A DNA stretch of 64,000 nt from CAYLQA01 sp964385695 (GTDB lineage: Bacteria; Desulfobacterota; Desulfobulbia; Desulfobulbales; Desulfurivibrionaceae): NCBI GenBank assembly GCA_964385695.1, contig CAYLQA010000004.1, forward strand, positions 69,565-133,564, written 5' to 3'. Within the stretch, counting starts at the first letter, position 1. Each line of letters opens with the position of its first letter. The translations under genes and the position numbers were made by a program. The notes beneath the pieces were generated by a model, which was not told where the DNA came from, made no database searches, and saw only the letters and a list, made by a program, of their open reading frames with translations. Positions 8,405-16,035 of the stretch are shown here, in pieces.

Positions 8405-9574
8405 ATGGAAAAAGAGATCGAACAGTATCGTATTCTTGCAGTAGAGCGGTTTAAGAATGGCGAGAGCCCAGAGGCAATTTGCGCATCACTCGGCAAGTCT
8501 AGGGCCTGGTTGTACAAGTGGATCAAGCGATATAGCGAATGTGATGCCTCATGGTGTGAGGATCATTCTCGTCGCCCCTGTGAGACGCCAAATCGTACAC
8601 CATCAGAGATTGAGGAGATCGTCAAGATGGTGCGCCTCAGCCTCTATAATCAAGACTTGTTCTGTGGCGCCCAGGCTATCCTGTGGGAGTTGGAGGATCT
8701 TGGCGTCAAGCCTTTGCCTTCGGTCAGGACTATCAACCGAATTCTTAGCAAAAACGGACTGACACATCGGCGCACCGGCAAATATGAGGCCAAGGGGACA
8801 GCATACCCCGTTCTGCCGTCAATTTTGCCGAACCAGACCCATCAGGCCGACCTTGTTGGCCCATGTTATCTGAAAGGGCCTGTTCGCTTTTACAGCCTGA
8901 ATATGATCGATACGGCAACGCTCCGGTGTGGGGTGCACCCTGCCCTTACCAAGTCAGGTCAAATGGTCATCGACGGATTTTGGGGCGCATGGAAGCGGCT
9001 GGGAATACCGGAGCGTATCCAGGTTGATAATGCCATGTCTTTCTTTGGAAGCCCGACGCATCCTCGCGGTATGGGGCCGCTTATCCGGCTCTGCCTCCAC
9101 AATGGTGTTGAGCCTTGGTTTATCCCAATGGCAGAACCCTGGAGAAACGGAATGATCGAGAAGTTCAACGATCGCTACCAGAAAATGTTTCTCGGCAAGG
9201 TAGTCATGGCTTCCGAAGAGGAGTTGTGGATAGGCTCGCAAGCATTCGAGCTGCGCCACAACAGCAAATACCGCTATAGTAAGCTCAAGGGGAACACGCC
9301 GATCAAGGCCCTTGCCGACTCAAAAGCCCGACTCCAATTTCCCCCAGAAGGGAAATATCCCAAGCATCGGCTGGAGAAACCGGAGGTTGGCAGATATCAC
9401 ATTGTGAGGCTCATTCGCAGCGACCTGAGATTGAACATTTTCGGCGAGTCTTTCCCTGTTCCGCCAGAGACCATGCTCGAATACGTGGTGGCTACTATCG
9501 ATGTCAAAGAACAAAAAATACAACTCTTTCTGGGCAAAGCCCAGGTCGAGGAATTTGATTACAAGTTGCGCTGA
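8405..9574 (+). CDS. IS481-like DDE transposase
   Basis: 389 residues. An N-terminal helix-turn-helix (SPEAICASLGKSRAWLYKWIKR) is followed by an rve integrase core with the three acidic residues in QADLVG, QVDNAMSF and NGMIEKFN. The ATG at 8405 is chosen because AGGAGGT ends 4 nt upstream. The frame is intact and the surrounding ends are intact, so it may be active. Confidence 0.92.
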   Translation: MEKEIEQYRILAVERFKNGESPEAICASLGKSRAWLYKWIKRYSECDASWCEDHSRRPCETPNRTPSEIEEIVKMVRLSLYNQDLFCGAQAILWELEDLGVKPLPSVRTINRILSKNGLTHRRTGKYEAKGTAYPVLPSILPNQTHQADLVGPCYLKGPVRFYSLNMIDTATLRCGVHPALTKSGQMVIDGFWGAWKRLGIPERIQVDNAMSFFGSPTHPRGMGPLIRLCLHNGVEPWFIPMAEPWRNGMIEKFNDRYQKMFLGKVVMASEEELWIGSQAFELRHNSKYRYSKLKGNTPIKALADSKARLQFPPEGKYPKHRLEKPEVGRYHIVRLIRSDLRLNIFGESFPVPPETMLEYVVATIDVKEQKIQLFLGKAQVEEFDYKLR

Positions 9575-9584
9575 AAACAAAGAG

Positions 9585-9637
9585 TGTCCACGATGTCATG
9601 GCACTTAAATGTGTCTACGATGTCGTAGCACTCAACA
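9585..9637 (-). repeat. Right inverted repeat of the IS481-like element
   Basis: Mirror of the left end; read on the minus strand it starts TGTTGAGTGC and carries the same two directly repeated GTGC-A--ACATCGT modules. Confidence 0.85.
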
Positions 9638-9659
9638 ACTACGCAATAGAGGTGAAAAA

Positions 9660-9977
9660 ATGAAAACCTTTGCCGATAAAGCATACGATCTTTTAAGGAA
9701 GGTGCCCAAAGGACGTGTAACGACATATAAAGAAATTGCCCATGCCTTGGGGAGCAAAGCATACCGGGGAGTAGGCCAAGCCATGCGCAACAACCCCTAT
9801 GCGCCGGATGTTCCCTGACACCGCGTAGTTGCCGCATCCGGTCGGATTGGTGGATTTCAAGGAGAGACAATGGGAACCGCGATACAGAAAAAAATAAAAC
9901 TGCTCAAAGAAGAGGGAATCGAAATCCATGAAGGAAAGATAAAGAATTTTGAAGAGGTTCTTTTTCGCTTCTCGTAA
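9660..9977 (+). CDS. Methylguanine-DNA methyltransferase-like protein with in-frame UGA at the catalytic cysteine
   Basis: Read through one UGA (9816-9818, codon 53) the frame gives a complete 105-residue MGMT/ATL C-terminal domain: the winged-helix start VPKGRVTTYKEIAHALG, the arginine-finger-like YRGVGQAMRNNPYAPDVP, then UGA-HRVV where the family has PCHRVV, then GGFQGE and a typical C-terminal helix to TAA at 9975. Every conserved block is in one frame; only the alkyl-acceptor Cys codon is changed. A GGUC-loop hairpin lies 21 nt after the UGA. AGAGGTG precedes the ATG. I read it as a selenoprotein (PUHR); a nonsense mutation of a DNA-repair gene is the alternative. Confidence 0.75.
9835..9849 (+). 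promoter_or_regulatory. SECIS-like hairpin in the methyltransferase gene
   Basis: CATCC / GGAT-T-G pairs with one bulged T around the loop GGTC. The loop starts 21 nt after the UGA, 3 nt further than in E. coli fdhF, and lies within coding sequence as bacterial SECIS elements do. Confidence 0.55.
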
Positions 9978-9994
9978 TGCCTGCGCTACTCAAA

Positions 9995-10249
9995 TTAGAA
10001 CTTCTTCATCTTCTCCCCGATCATGGTGGCCTTTTCGCAGTGGGCGCCTTCTTTGGGTTGGCAGTCCAGGAGGATGGTCATAATCCTGTCCGCGGTTTTA
10101 TAGCAACCGGCATCTTCCAGCCTGCCCAAGAGGTCGGACATTAATTTATTAAATTCCACACACTTAGCATAATCTGAAGCAGCGCGTTGATGTAAAAGGG
10201 CGGCCTTTTCCAAATCTTTCTTGATATCGTCGGGAATATTTTCAACCAT
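9995..10249 (-). CDS. Small helical protein of unknown function
   Basis: 84 residues from the ATG at 10249 (AAAGGA upstream). Predicted mostly helical and acidic/basic mixed, with four cysteines (DYAKCVEF, AGCYKTADR, LLDCQPKEGAHCEKA). No signal peptide or family recognised. It is convergent with the methyltransferase-like gene and divergent from the VOC gene. Confidence 0.55.
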   Translation of the reverse strand: MVENIPDDIKKDLEKAALLHQRAASDYAKCVEFNKLMSDLLGRLEDAGCYKTADRIMTILLDCQPKEGAHCEKATMIGEKMKKF

Positions 10250-10286
10250 AAGGGTAAGTCCTTTCAAACTAAAGAGGAGCATGGGG

Positions 10287-10646
10287 ATGCTTGAACATGA
10301 AAAAATAAACTATGTCGAGTTCCCTGCCAAGAACATTGCGGCTGCCAAAGACTTTTTCTCATCAGTTTTCGGTTGGTCGTTTGTGGACTATGGCCCAGAA
10401 TACACCGCCTTTTCAGACCAGGGCATTGACGGTGGTTTTTTTCTATCCAACCTCGCAGCATCCACTGAAAACGGCAGTGCCTTGATCGTTTTTTACTCAA
10501 AAGATCTGGAGCAGACCCAGGCCAAAATAGAGAGTGCGGGCGGTTCCATTATAAAACCGATATTTACCTTCCCCGGCGGCAGGCGCTTCCACTTTGCCGA
10601 TCCCAACGACAATGAGTTTGCGGTCTGGTCGGATGCGGGTGCATAA
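10287..10646 (+). CDS. VOC-family (glyoxalase/bleomycin-resistance fold) protein
   Basis: 119 residues with the two beta-alpha-beta-beta-beta modules of the vicinal-oxygen-chelate fold: INYVEFPAKNIAAAKDFFSSVFGWSF opens module 1 and FYSKDLEQTQAKIESAGG module 2, ending RRFHFADPNDNEFAVWS. The second ATG (10287) is preferred because GGAG is only 1 nt from the ATG at 10281 but 7 nt from this one. The substrate is unknown. It heads a run with a membrane protein and the arsenite methyltransferase, spaced 21 and 10 nt. Confidence 0.85.
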   Translation: MLEHEKINYVEFPAKNIAAAKDFFSSVFGWSFVDYGPEYTAFSDQGIDGGFFLSNLAASTENGSALIVFYSKDLEQTQAKIESAGGSIIKPIFTFPGGRRFHFADPNDNEFAVWSDAGA

Positions 10647-10667
10647 CAAATTACTAGAGGCAAGGGC

Positions 10668-11045
10668 ATGATCTACGCAAAAATCGGCGCAGTACTGTAT
10701 TTGCTTTGGGGCGTGCTCCACGTAATAGCGGCTCAAAAGGTATATATGCTGAGCCAAACCCTTGAGCCGGGCATGGTGCAGGGGCGCATTGTGCAGGATG
10801 CCTTTTTTTTGTTGTTCTTCGCTCTGCTGGGCATGGTGGTTGCCGGAGCATTGAACTGGAAAAACAGCAGGCAGGGGTACTGGATAAATCTTATCGGGGT
10901 AAGCGCTGCGGACATCGGGTTTATCGTGGCTATTCTTATCCCTGGTTACTTGCCGCTTTTCCCTGGTTTAGTGGGGCCGATCCTATGGATACTGGCAGTT
11001 GCCTTTAGCACCGCTGGCATTATGAAAAAACTTCCGCACAAATAG
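10668..11045 (+). CDS. Four-helix membrane protein of unknown function
   Basis: 125 residues with four hydrophobic segments (AVLYLLWGVLHVIAA, AFFLLFFALLGMVVAGAL, GVSAADIGFIVAILIPGY, GLVGPILWILAVAFSTAG). It resembles small uncharacterised inner-membrane proteins found beside VOC or methyltransferase genes. It ends 10 nt before arsM, so is likely co-translated with it. Confidence 0.7.
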   Translation: MIYAKIGAVLYLLWGVLHVIAAQKVYMLSQTLEPGMVQGRIVQDAFFLLFFALLGMVVAGALNWKNSRQGYWINLIGVSAADIGFIVAILIPGYLPLFPGLVGPILWILAVAFSTAGIMKKLPHK

Positions 11046-11055
11046 GGAGCAAAAA

Positions 11056-11892
11056 ATGACGCCCGACGAGACCGGTAAAAAAGTAAAAGACCGCTACGAT
11101 GAATTTGCCGCCACAGGCGGCAGCAAGGAGTCCTGCTGAGCAAACAAACAAGAGCCCGGTTCGGGCTATGCGGTTGATCAAGGGCTCTACACCGAAGAGT
11201 CGCTCTCCAAGGTGCCGGAAACAGCCCTGAAACTTTCCCGAGGTTGCGGCAACCCCACCGGCTTTGCCGAGATCCAACCCGGCGAGGTGGTGGTGGACTT
11301 TGGCTGCGGCGGCGGCATAGATGTTATCTTAGCGGCCCGTCTGGTCGGCCAGCAGGGAAAGGTGGTCGGCCTGGATTTTGCTCCTAAAATGATCGACCAG
11401 GCAAAGCTGGCCGTAAAAGAAGCAGGCTTGCAAGAGCAAGGCATTGAGCTGCGCGTTGCAGAGTTGGGCAACACCCTCCTGCCGGACAGTATAACGGATG
11501 TGATCATATCCAACTGCGTCATTAACCTCTGCTCGGACAAGGCAGCTGTGTATAAAGAGGCTTTGCGCATACTCAAATCCGGCGGGCGTCTGGCTATCTC
11601 CGATATTTTAATGACCGAGGCTATTGCCCCTGAGTTACGCGAACGATTTCAAGACACCTGGAGCGGCTGTTTGGGTGGGGCAATGGCAGAAGAGGAGTAC
11701 TGGCAGATCGTTAAAAACGCAGGTTTTCCTGAGAGTCGGATTGTAAACCGGCATATCCTCAGCCCAAAAGAACTCGTGGCAATGGCGTCTTGCCCAGGTG
11801 GTGGCTCCACACCTCCACCTGCGAGCGAGGATCTTGCGATTGTGCAGGGAAAGGTCGTAAGCGTTAAGTTTACAGCGTTTAAACCAGCGTAG
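11056..11892 (+). CDS. arsM: Arsenite S-adenosylmethyltransferase with UGA in the N-terminal cysteine pair
   Basis: 278 residues if UGA at 11137-11139 (codon 28) is read through. ArsM landmarks: N-terminal KVKDRYDEFAATGGSKESC-UGA where the family has SCC, RGCGNPT, the SAM loop VVVDFGCGGGIDVILAA, DVIISNCVINLCSDK, GGRLAISDI and the arsenic-site Cys in WSGCLGGAM. Frame and blocks are otherwise intact. A strong hairpin with a GGUUC loop lies exactly 18 nt after the UGA, the fdhF distance. Translation from a downstream GTG would lose the N-terminal Cys pair. The enzyme would methylate trivalent arsenic using SAM and thiols; Sec in place of one Cys is inference. Confidence 0.78.
11153..11167 (+). 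promoter_or_regulatory. SECIS-like hairpin in arsM
   Basis: Perfect stem AGCCC / GGGCT (six pairs if the closing G-C is counted) with loop GGTTC, starting 18 nt after the UGA. The position and G-U in the loop fit the bacterial SECIS rule. Confidence 0.6.
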
Positions 11893-12000
11893 TAAATGGA
11901 GCCATGGACAAAAGGTTCCTGGCAAAATTACCTGGAATGAGTAAACTTATTTCCCAGGCTCTCAACCAACGCGATAAAACTATATTTCGACCGGGGCGCC

Positions 12001-12387
12001 ATGGAAATTTCATCAAAATTCTACACAAACGAAAACAGAAGAACGCACACGGTAAAAGGTGTTCTTGGTGCCGAAAAAGTAAAAACTCACTTGCGAGAGA
12101 TATACGCATCCCCCGACTTTCAGCCTGACATGGATGTGTTGTGGGATCTTCGCGAAGCTGACTTTTCTTCAATTTCAACGCCGGATGTTAAATCTATAAG
12201 AAATTTAGTAAAAAACCATTGGGGCATCGCCGGGAAAAGCAAGGGGGCTCTCGTAGTCTCCGGGGACCATGAATTTGGACTCTCCCGAATGTTTGGATCG
12301 CTCCTGGAGGCGGCCTCAAGCAGTGAGGTGAGGGTATTTCGCGACATGGCCAAAGCAAAAGAATGGTTCCTGGCAAGGGAGAAATAG
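12001..12387 (+). CDS. SpoIIAA/STAS-like small protein
   Basis: 128 residues, no signal peptide. Second of three proteins in the window with a similar alpha/beta layout and a similar end (VRVFRDMAKAKEWFLA). The centre MDVLWDLREADFSSISTPDVKSIRNLV resembles the strand-helix switch region of SpoIIAA-like domains. No catalytic motif. It lies between arsM and the B12-radical SAM gene on the same strand. Confidence 0.7.
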   Translation: MEISSKFYTNENRRTHTVKGVLGAEKVKTHLREIYASPDFQPDMDVLWDLREADFSSISTPDVKSIRNLVKNHWGIAGKSKGALVVSGDHEFGLSRMFGSLLEAASSSEVRVFRDMAKAKEWFLAREK

Positions 12388-12431
12388 TTTTACCTGAACC
12401 GGGCAGCAGTTATCCCTAACAAAACTCCTTT

Positions 12432-13862
12432 ATGAACATTCTCATCATTGCCACAAATCGCCATGCCAACCCTGTGCCGGTGATGCCCCTGGGGGCATGC
12501 ATGGTGGCCGAGGCAACAGAGGCGGCAGGATACAATGTCCGGCTTCTGGACCTGATGTTTGCAAAAGACCCGATTGCAGCGACAGAGAAGGTGCTCGACC
12601 AGTTCAAGCCGGACCTCATCGCGCTTTCCGTTCGTAATCTCGACAACAATGATTCCCAGGAGCCGATATTTTTCCCGGCCCAACTTAAGCCACTGCTCAC
12701 CATTATCACCCAACAGACGGGTGCCCCGCTTATTATAGGTGGTGCGGCAATTGCCGTTATGCCTGAGGCGATGCTGCGCTATACAAAGGCGGATTGGGCT
12801 GTTCTTGGCGACGGTGAGACGGTGTTTCCAAAACTCGTCAATCATCTCGCCCAAGACAAAAGCCCGGCTGAATTGCCCGGAGTGGCCTGGCTGGATGAGG
12901 GGAAATACCAGCACAATCCCCTGGCCGCCCCACACACAACGAATCAAACGTGCAGCCTGCCGGACTTGAACCGCTGGCTGGATGCGGACAGATACCGGCG
13001 GAATATGACTCCCGCGCCACTGCAAACCAAGCTTGGCTGCCATTTCCAATGCCTGTATTGCACCTACCGTAAAATCGAAGGCCAAGCCTACCGCCTGATG
13101 ACGCCGGAGAGTGTAAGCCAGGCAGTGCGCTCGCTCTCCCAGGCAGATTTTCGCGATATCGAATTTGTGGACAATGTTTTCAACTCACCCTATGACCATG
13201 CCATGGAGATCTGCGAAAAGTTGGCAGAGACTGAACACTCTGCCCGCCTGCAGACCCTGGAGCTGAACCCGCTCTTTATCGATGACCAGCTGATCGAGTC
13301 CATGGGCCGCGCCGGATTTGTGGGGGTGGGCATCACTGCGGAGAGCGCCTCATCGCAGGTGTTAACCGGACTCAACAAGGGATTTAGCGCAGAGCACGTA
13401 CATCGTGCCGCCGAAATCATTGAGCGCCATGATATGCCCTGCCTGTGGATCTTCATGCTGGGCGGGCCGGGAGAAAATAAGCAAACCGTGGAAGAGACCC
13501 TCCGCTTTGCCGAGGAAAAAATCCGCCCTGGGGATGCTGCCTTTTTCAATATCGGCATCCGCATATATCCGGGCACCGGGCTGGAGAGCGTGGCCAGGGA
13601 ACAGGGCGTGTTGCAAGAGGATGCCCGGGACATGCTGGAGCCGGTCTTTTATCTCTCACCGGACATTGAGCTGGCCTGGCTGAACAAGCGTGTGCGCCAG
13701 GCATTGAAACACAACATGCATTTTTTAAACGGGACCAAGATCGGCCTGCCCTTTCTGCCATCCCTGCACCGGCTCGGGCATTTTCTTGGGCTCTCCCCTC
13801 CTCTATGGAAACACAGCCGCCATATTCGTCGCGGACTTCGACTGGTAGGATTGGATCTATGA
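12432..13862 (+). CDS. Cobalamin-binding radical SAM enzyme
   Basis: 476 residues: an N-terminal B12-binding Rossmann domain (MNILIIATNR, GGAAIAVMPE and GDGETVFPKLV) and a radical SAM core with CX3CX2C at C203, C207 and C210 (GCHFQCLYC), plus FMLGGPGE. This class performs methylations and ring rearrangements on unreactive carbons. Its stop codon overlaps the start of the type III polyketide synthase (ATGA), so the two are translated together and probably act on one product. The substrate is unknown. Confidence 0.9.
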   Translation: MNILIIATNRHANPVPVMPLGACMVAEATEAAGYNVRLLDLMFAKDPIAATEKVLDQFKPDLIALSVRNLDNNDSQEPIFFPAQLKPLLTIITQQTGAPLIIGGAAIAVMPEAMLRYTKADWAVLGDGETVFPKLVNHLAQDKSPAELPGVAWLDEGKYQHNPLAAPHTTNQTCSLPDLNRWLDADRYRRNMTPAPLQTKLGCHFQCLYCTYRKIEGQAYRLMTPESVSQAVRSLSQADFRDIEFVDNVFNSPYDHAMEICEKLAETEHSARLQTLELNPLFIDDQLIESMGRAGFVGVGITAESASSQVLTGLNKGFSAEHVHRAAEIIERHDMPCLWIFMLGGPGENKQTVEETLRFAEEKIRPGDAAFFNIGIRIYPGTGLESVAREQGVLQEDARDMLEPVFYLSPDIELAWLNKRVRQALKHNMHFLNGTKIGLPFLPSLHRLGHFLGLSPPLWKHSRHIRRGLRLVGLDL

Positions 13863-14923
13863 GCAACAAAACAGCTGGCAGCTATATTGCCGCCCTCGGC
13901 GCAGCCTCCCCGCCCCTTGCCTTATCGCAGGCTGCGGCAGAAGATTTTCTCTCCGGCCACTATGATGAGTTGTTGAGTGAAGACGGCAAGAATGTCATGC
14001 ACAAGATCTTTTCCCACCCAGGGATCAAGCAGCGTTATTTTGCCTTTAACGATCCGGATTGCCTTATAAATGAAGATCCTGATGCGCGAATCGAGCGCTT
14101 CACCCAGTGGGGGGTCGATCTTGCCAAACAGTCGATAGAGCAGGCTCTGGACAAGGCGAAGATTGAGCCAAACGAGGTGGCAGCTCTCATCGTTAACACC
14201 TGCACCGGCTATATCTGCCCCGGTCTCTCAACATATCTCATTGAGGAACTCGGACTTTCCGAAACAGTCCTGGCCTTTGATTTGGTGGGCAGTGGTTGCG
14301 CCGGGGCTATTCCCAATCTGCAAATGGCCATGGCGCTCATGGCCCAGCAAAATGGGGGCGCAGTGGTAAGCGCGTCGGTGGAGATCTGCAGCGCAACCTT
14401 TCAAATGGGAGATGACCGCAGCCTGATTATCTCCAACGCGCTTTTTGGTGACGGCGCAGCAGCGGCACTGCTGAGCAACACCCCAGGCAATTGGGCAATT
14501 GTCGACTCATCCAGCCGCCATGCTCCGACACACAGGGAGGCGGTGCGTTATGTGCACAAAAACGGCCAGCTCCACAATCAACTCTCCAACAAACTGCCGC
14601 TCTTGGTCAGAAACATTGCAGGCGAGGTGGTGGCTGATCTGTTGGGCAAAAACTCCCTTGCCTCAGAGGATGTCCAGCACTGGACCATTCACCCGGGAGG
14701 CGAAAAGATCCTCCAGATAGTACAGGACGACCTGCAACTTTCAGGAGAACAGCTTGCCCCCAGTCGCAAGATTTTAGCAGACTACGGCAACATGTCCTCG
14801 GCCACGGTCTGGTTTATTTTGCAGGATATCGAGAAGACCAAACCCACATCGGGAGAGTACTGCATGATGCTCGCCTTTGGCGCCGGGCTTTCCGCCCATG
14901 CCTTGCTGCTGCAGAAGTGCTGA
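13859..14923 (+). CDS. Type III polyketide synthase (chalcone/stilbene synthase family)
   Basis: 354 residues. The Cys-His-Asn triad is visible: Cys147 in DLVGSGCAGAIPNL, His in HWTIHPGGEKIL and Asn in DYGNMSSATV. ICPGLSTYL is the family's entry-loop signature. Such enzymes extend an acyl-CoA with malonyl-CoA to make resorcinols or pyrones. The ATG at 13859 overlapping the upstream stop is preferred over an in-frame ATG 54 nt earlier inside the radical SAM gene. No other polyketide, tailoring or export gene lies immediately beside the pair. Confidence 0.9.
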   Translation: MSNKTAGSYIAALGAASPPLALSQAAAEDFLSGHYDELLSEDGKNVMHKIFSHPGIKQRYFAFNDPDCLINEDPDARIERFTQWGVDLAKQSIEQALDKAKIEPNEVAALIVNTCTGYICPGLSTYLIEELGLSETVLAFDLVGSGCAGAIPNLQMAMALMAQQNGGAVVSASVEICSATFQMGDDRSLIISNALFGDGAAAALLSNTPGNWAIVDSSSRHAPTHREAVRYVHKNGQLHNQLSNKLPLLVRNIAGEVVADLLGKNSLASEDVQHWTIHPGGEKILQIVQDDLQLSGEQLAPSRKILADYGNMSSATVWFILQDIEKTKPTSGEYCMMLAFGAGLSAHALLLQKC

Positions 14924-15066
14924 GCTGAGCATATCCCGAGGCCGAATTCATTTTTGCCTAAGCGAGCCCCTTTTCTCCTAACCTAGTAGTTTTCCAGTAT
15001 TGACCTATCTGAAAAAACCGCTATCTTCCTAAGTTCTTATTTTTATTCATATAAAGGAGAGGGAAG

Positions 15067-15756
15067 ATGAAAAAAATTATTATTGTTATGCTGCTGGTTT
15101 TATCTACAGCCTGTTCAACGCATAAGGCCGTTCGGCAACCCAACCTGACTTACGATCTCAATGCCCAACAGAACAAGATGAACCAAAACGGTCTTGAGTT
15201 AATGATTAAGCCAATTCATTTAAAATCAGAACTCACCACCTTTTTTGATGACGACCTTCTCGAATACGGAATACTTCCTGTTCAGGTAGCACTTTGTAAT
15301 AAAACTGAGGAAACAATACACTTCTCAACGGAGGGGATTAACCTCATTGACCCATCAGGCAACAGGTGCCCATTGATGCCTGTACAATCTGTCGTCGACA
15401 AAACCAAAAAGAGTTATTGGCGGAGTGCAGGCTGGGGAGTGGCATTTGGTGTTTTCGGACTGATCCCCAGTGCCATAAATGTGAGCAATACCAACAAAAA
15501 AATTCAGGCAGACTACGACTCAAGAATTCTTAAAAGTGGAAATATGGTTAGTGGCGCTGTTACAGAGGGGATGGCGTTTTTTGAAGTTCCGGAAAATTTC
15601 AACACTCTTGATGGGTGGAAACTTGCCATCACATATAAAGATCCCCTGAATGACAAAATGGAAATTATCGAATACGGCATGACCGGCAACATCAAAAAAA
15701 GGGAGTTACCTGAAAACAAATCGACTGACTCATCCGCAGCAGGCGACGATGCCTAA
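15067..15756 (+). CDS. Lipoprotein of unknown function
   Basis: 229 residues with a lipobox signal (MLLVLSTAC, Cys at about residue 17). The mature part has a Gly/hydrophobic stretch (SAGWGVAFGVFGLIPSAI, about residues 119-136) that could insert in a membrane. No family recognised. AAAGGAGAGGGAAG precedes the ATG, and a strong hairpin follows the gene. Confidence 0.75.
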   Translation: MKKIIIVMLLVLSTACSTHKAVRQPNLTYDLNAQQNKMNQNGLELMIKPIHLKSELTTFFDDDLLEYGILPVQVALCNKTEETIHFSTEGINLIDPSGNRCPLMPVQSVVDKTKKSYWRSAGWGVAFGVFGLIPSAINVSNTNKKIQADYDSRILKSGNMVSGAVTEGMAFFEVPENFNTLDGWKLAITYKDPLNDKMEIIEYGMTGNIKKRELPENKSTDSSAAGDDA

Positions 15757-15787
15757 AAAGACAGCATAAAGCATAACAAAACTTTTC

Positions 15788-15824
15788 AGCGGCAACCTCC
15801 AGACTTCCTGTCTGGGTTGCCGCT
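15788..15824 (+). terminator. Long hairpin after the lipoprotein gene
   Basis: AGCGGCAACC pairs with GGTTGCCGCT and inside it CAGAC pairs with GTCTG around TTCCT. A short T-rich run (ATTTCTTTCC) follows. Likely terminator; the following 200 nt hold nothing else I can name. Confidence 0.65.
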
Positions 15825-16035
15825 GGCATTTCTTTCCAATAACCCCTTTCACAAGCTCACCCTGCCCTGCACAGGGTAAGGAGTTGACCAAGCAGTGTCT
15901 TGCGCTTGCAGCATTGTTTTGGCAAGTCTTGAACAACAAACCGTTACAGTTGCTTCCCTTTTTTGCCTTACCTATTGTACGATTACAAAGGGACAACATT
16001 ACCGGTTAATCACTTTCAGGGTAGCTGTTTAGGGT

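Larger units (their letters stand above)
8281..9637 (+). mobile_element. Complete IS481-like insertion sequence
   Basis: 1357 bp, bounded by imperfect inverted repeats of about 53 bp that both begin TGTTGAGTGC. It is flanked by a perfect 6-bp direct repeat ACTACG (8275-8280 and 9638-9643), which marks the target duplication and shows a recent, intact insertion. One full transposase is inside. The right end lies only about 20 nt before the start codon of the methyltransferase-like gene at 9660, leaving its ribosome site but separating it from its former promoter. Confidence 0.92.

Noticed and set aside
5447..9650. A genomic island or prophage boundary
   Set aside because: Three unrelated insertion sequences are clustered, but there is no integrase, att duplication or phage gene, so only independent insertions are supported.
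9660..9818. The methyltransferase-like gene as a truncated 52-residue protein
   Set aside because: Conserved sequence continues in the same frame for 52 more codons after the UGA, so truncation is the less likely reading.
11212..11892. ArsM starting at the internal GTG
   Set aside because: It lacks a ribosome site, while the upstream ATG at 11056 has GGGAGC before it and the intervening codons match the ArsM N-terminus.
15788..16030. Possible small RNA or riboswitch upstream of the exporter
   Set aside because: The hairpins are better explained as a terminator; no known aptamer pattern was recognised.
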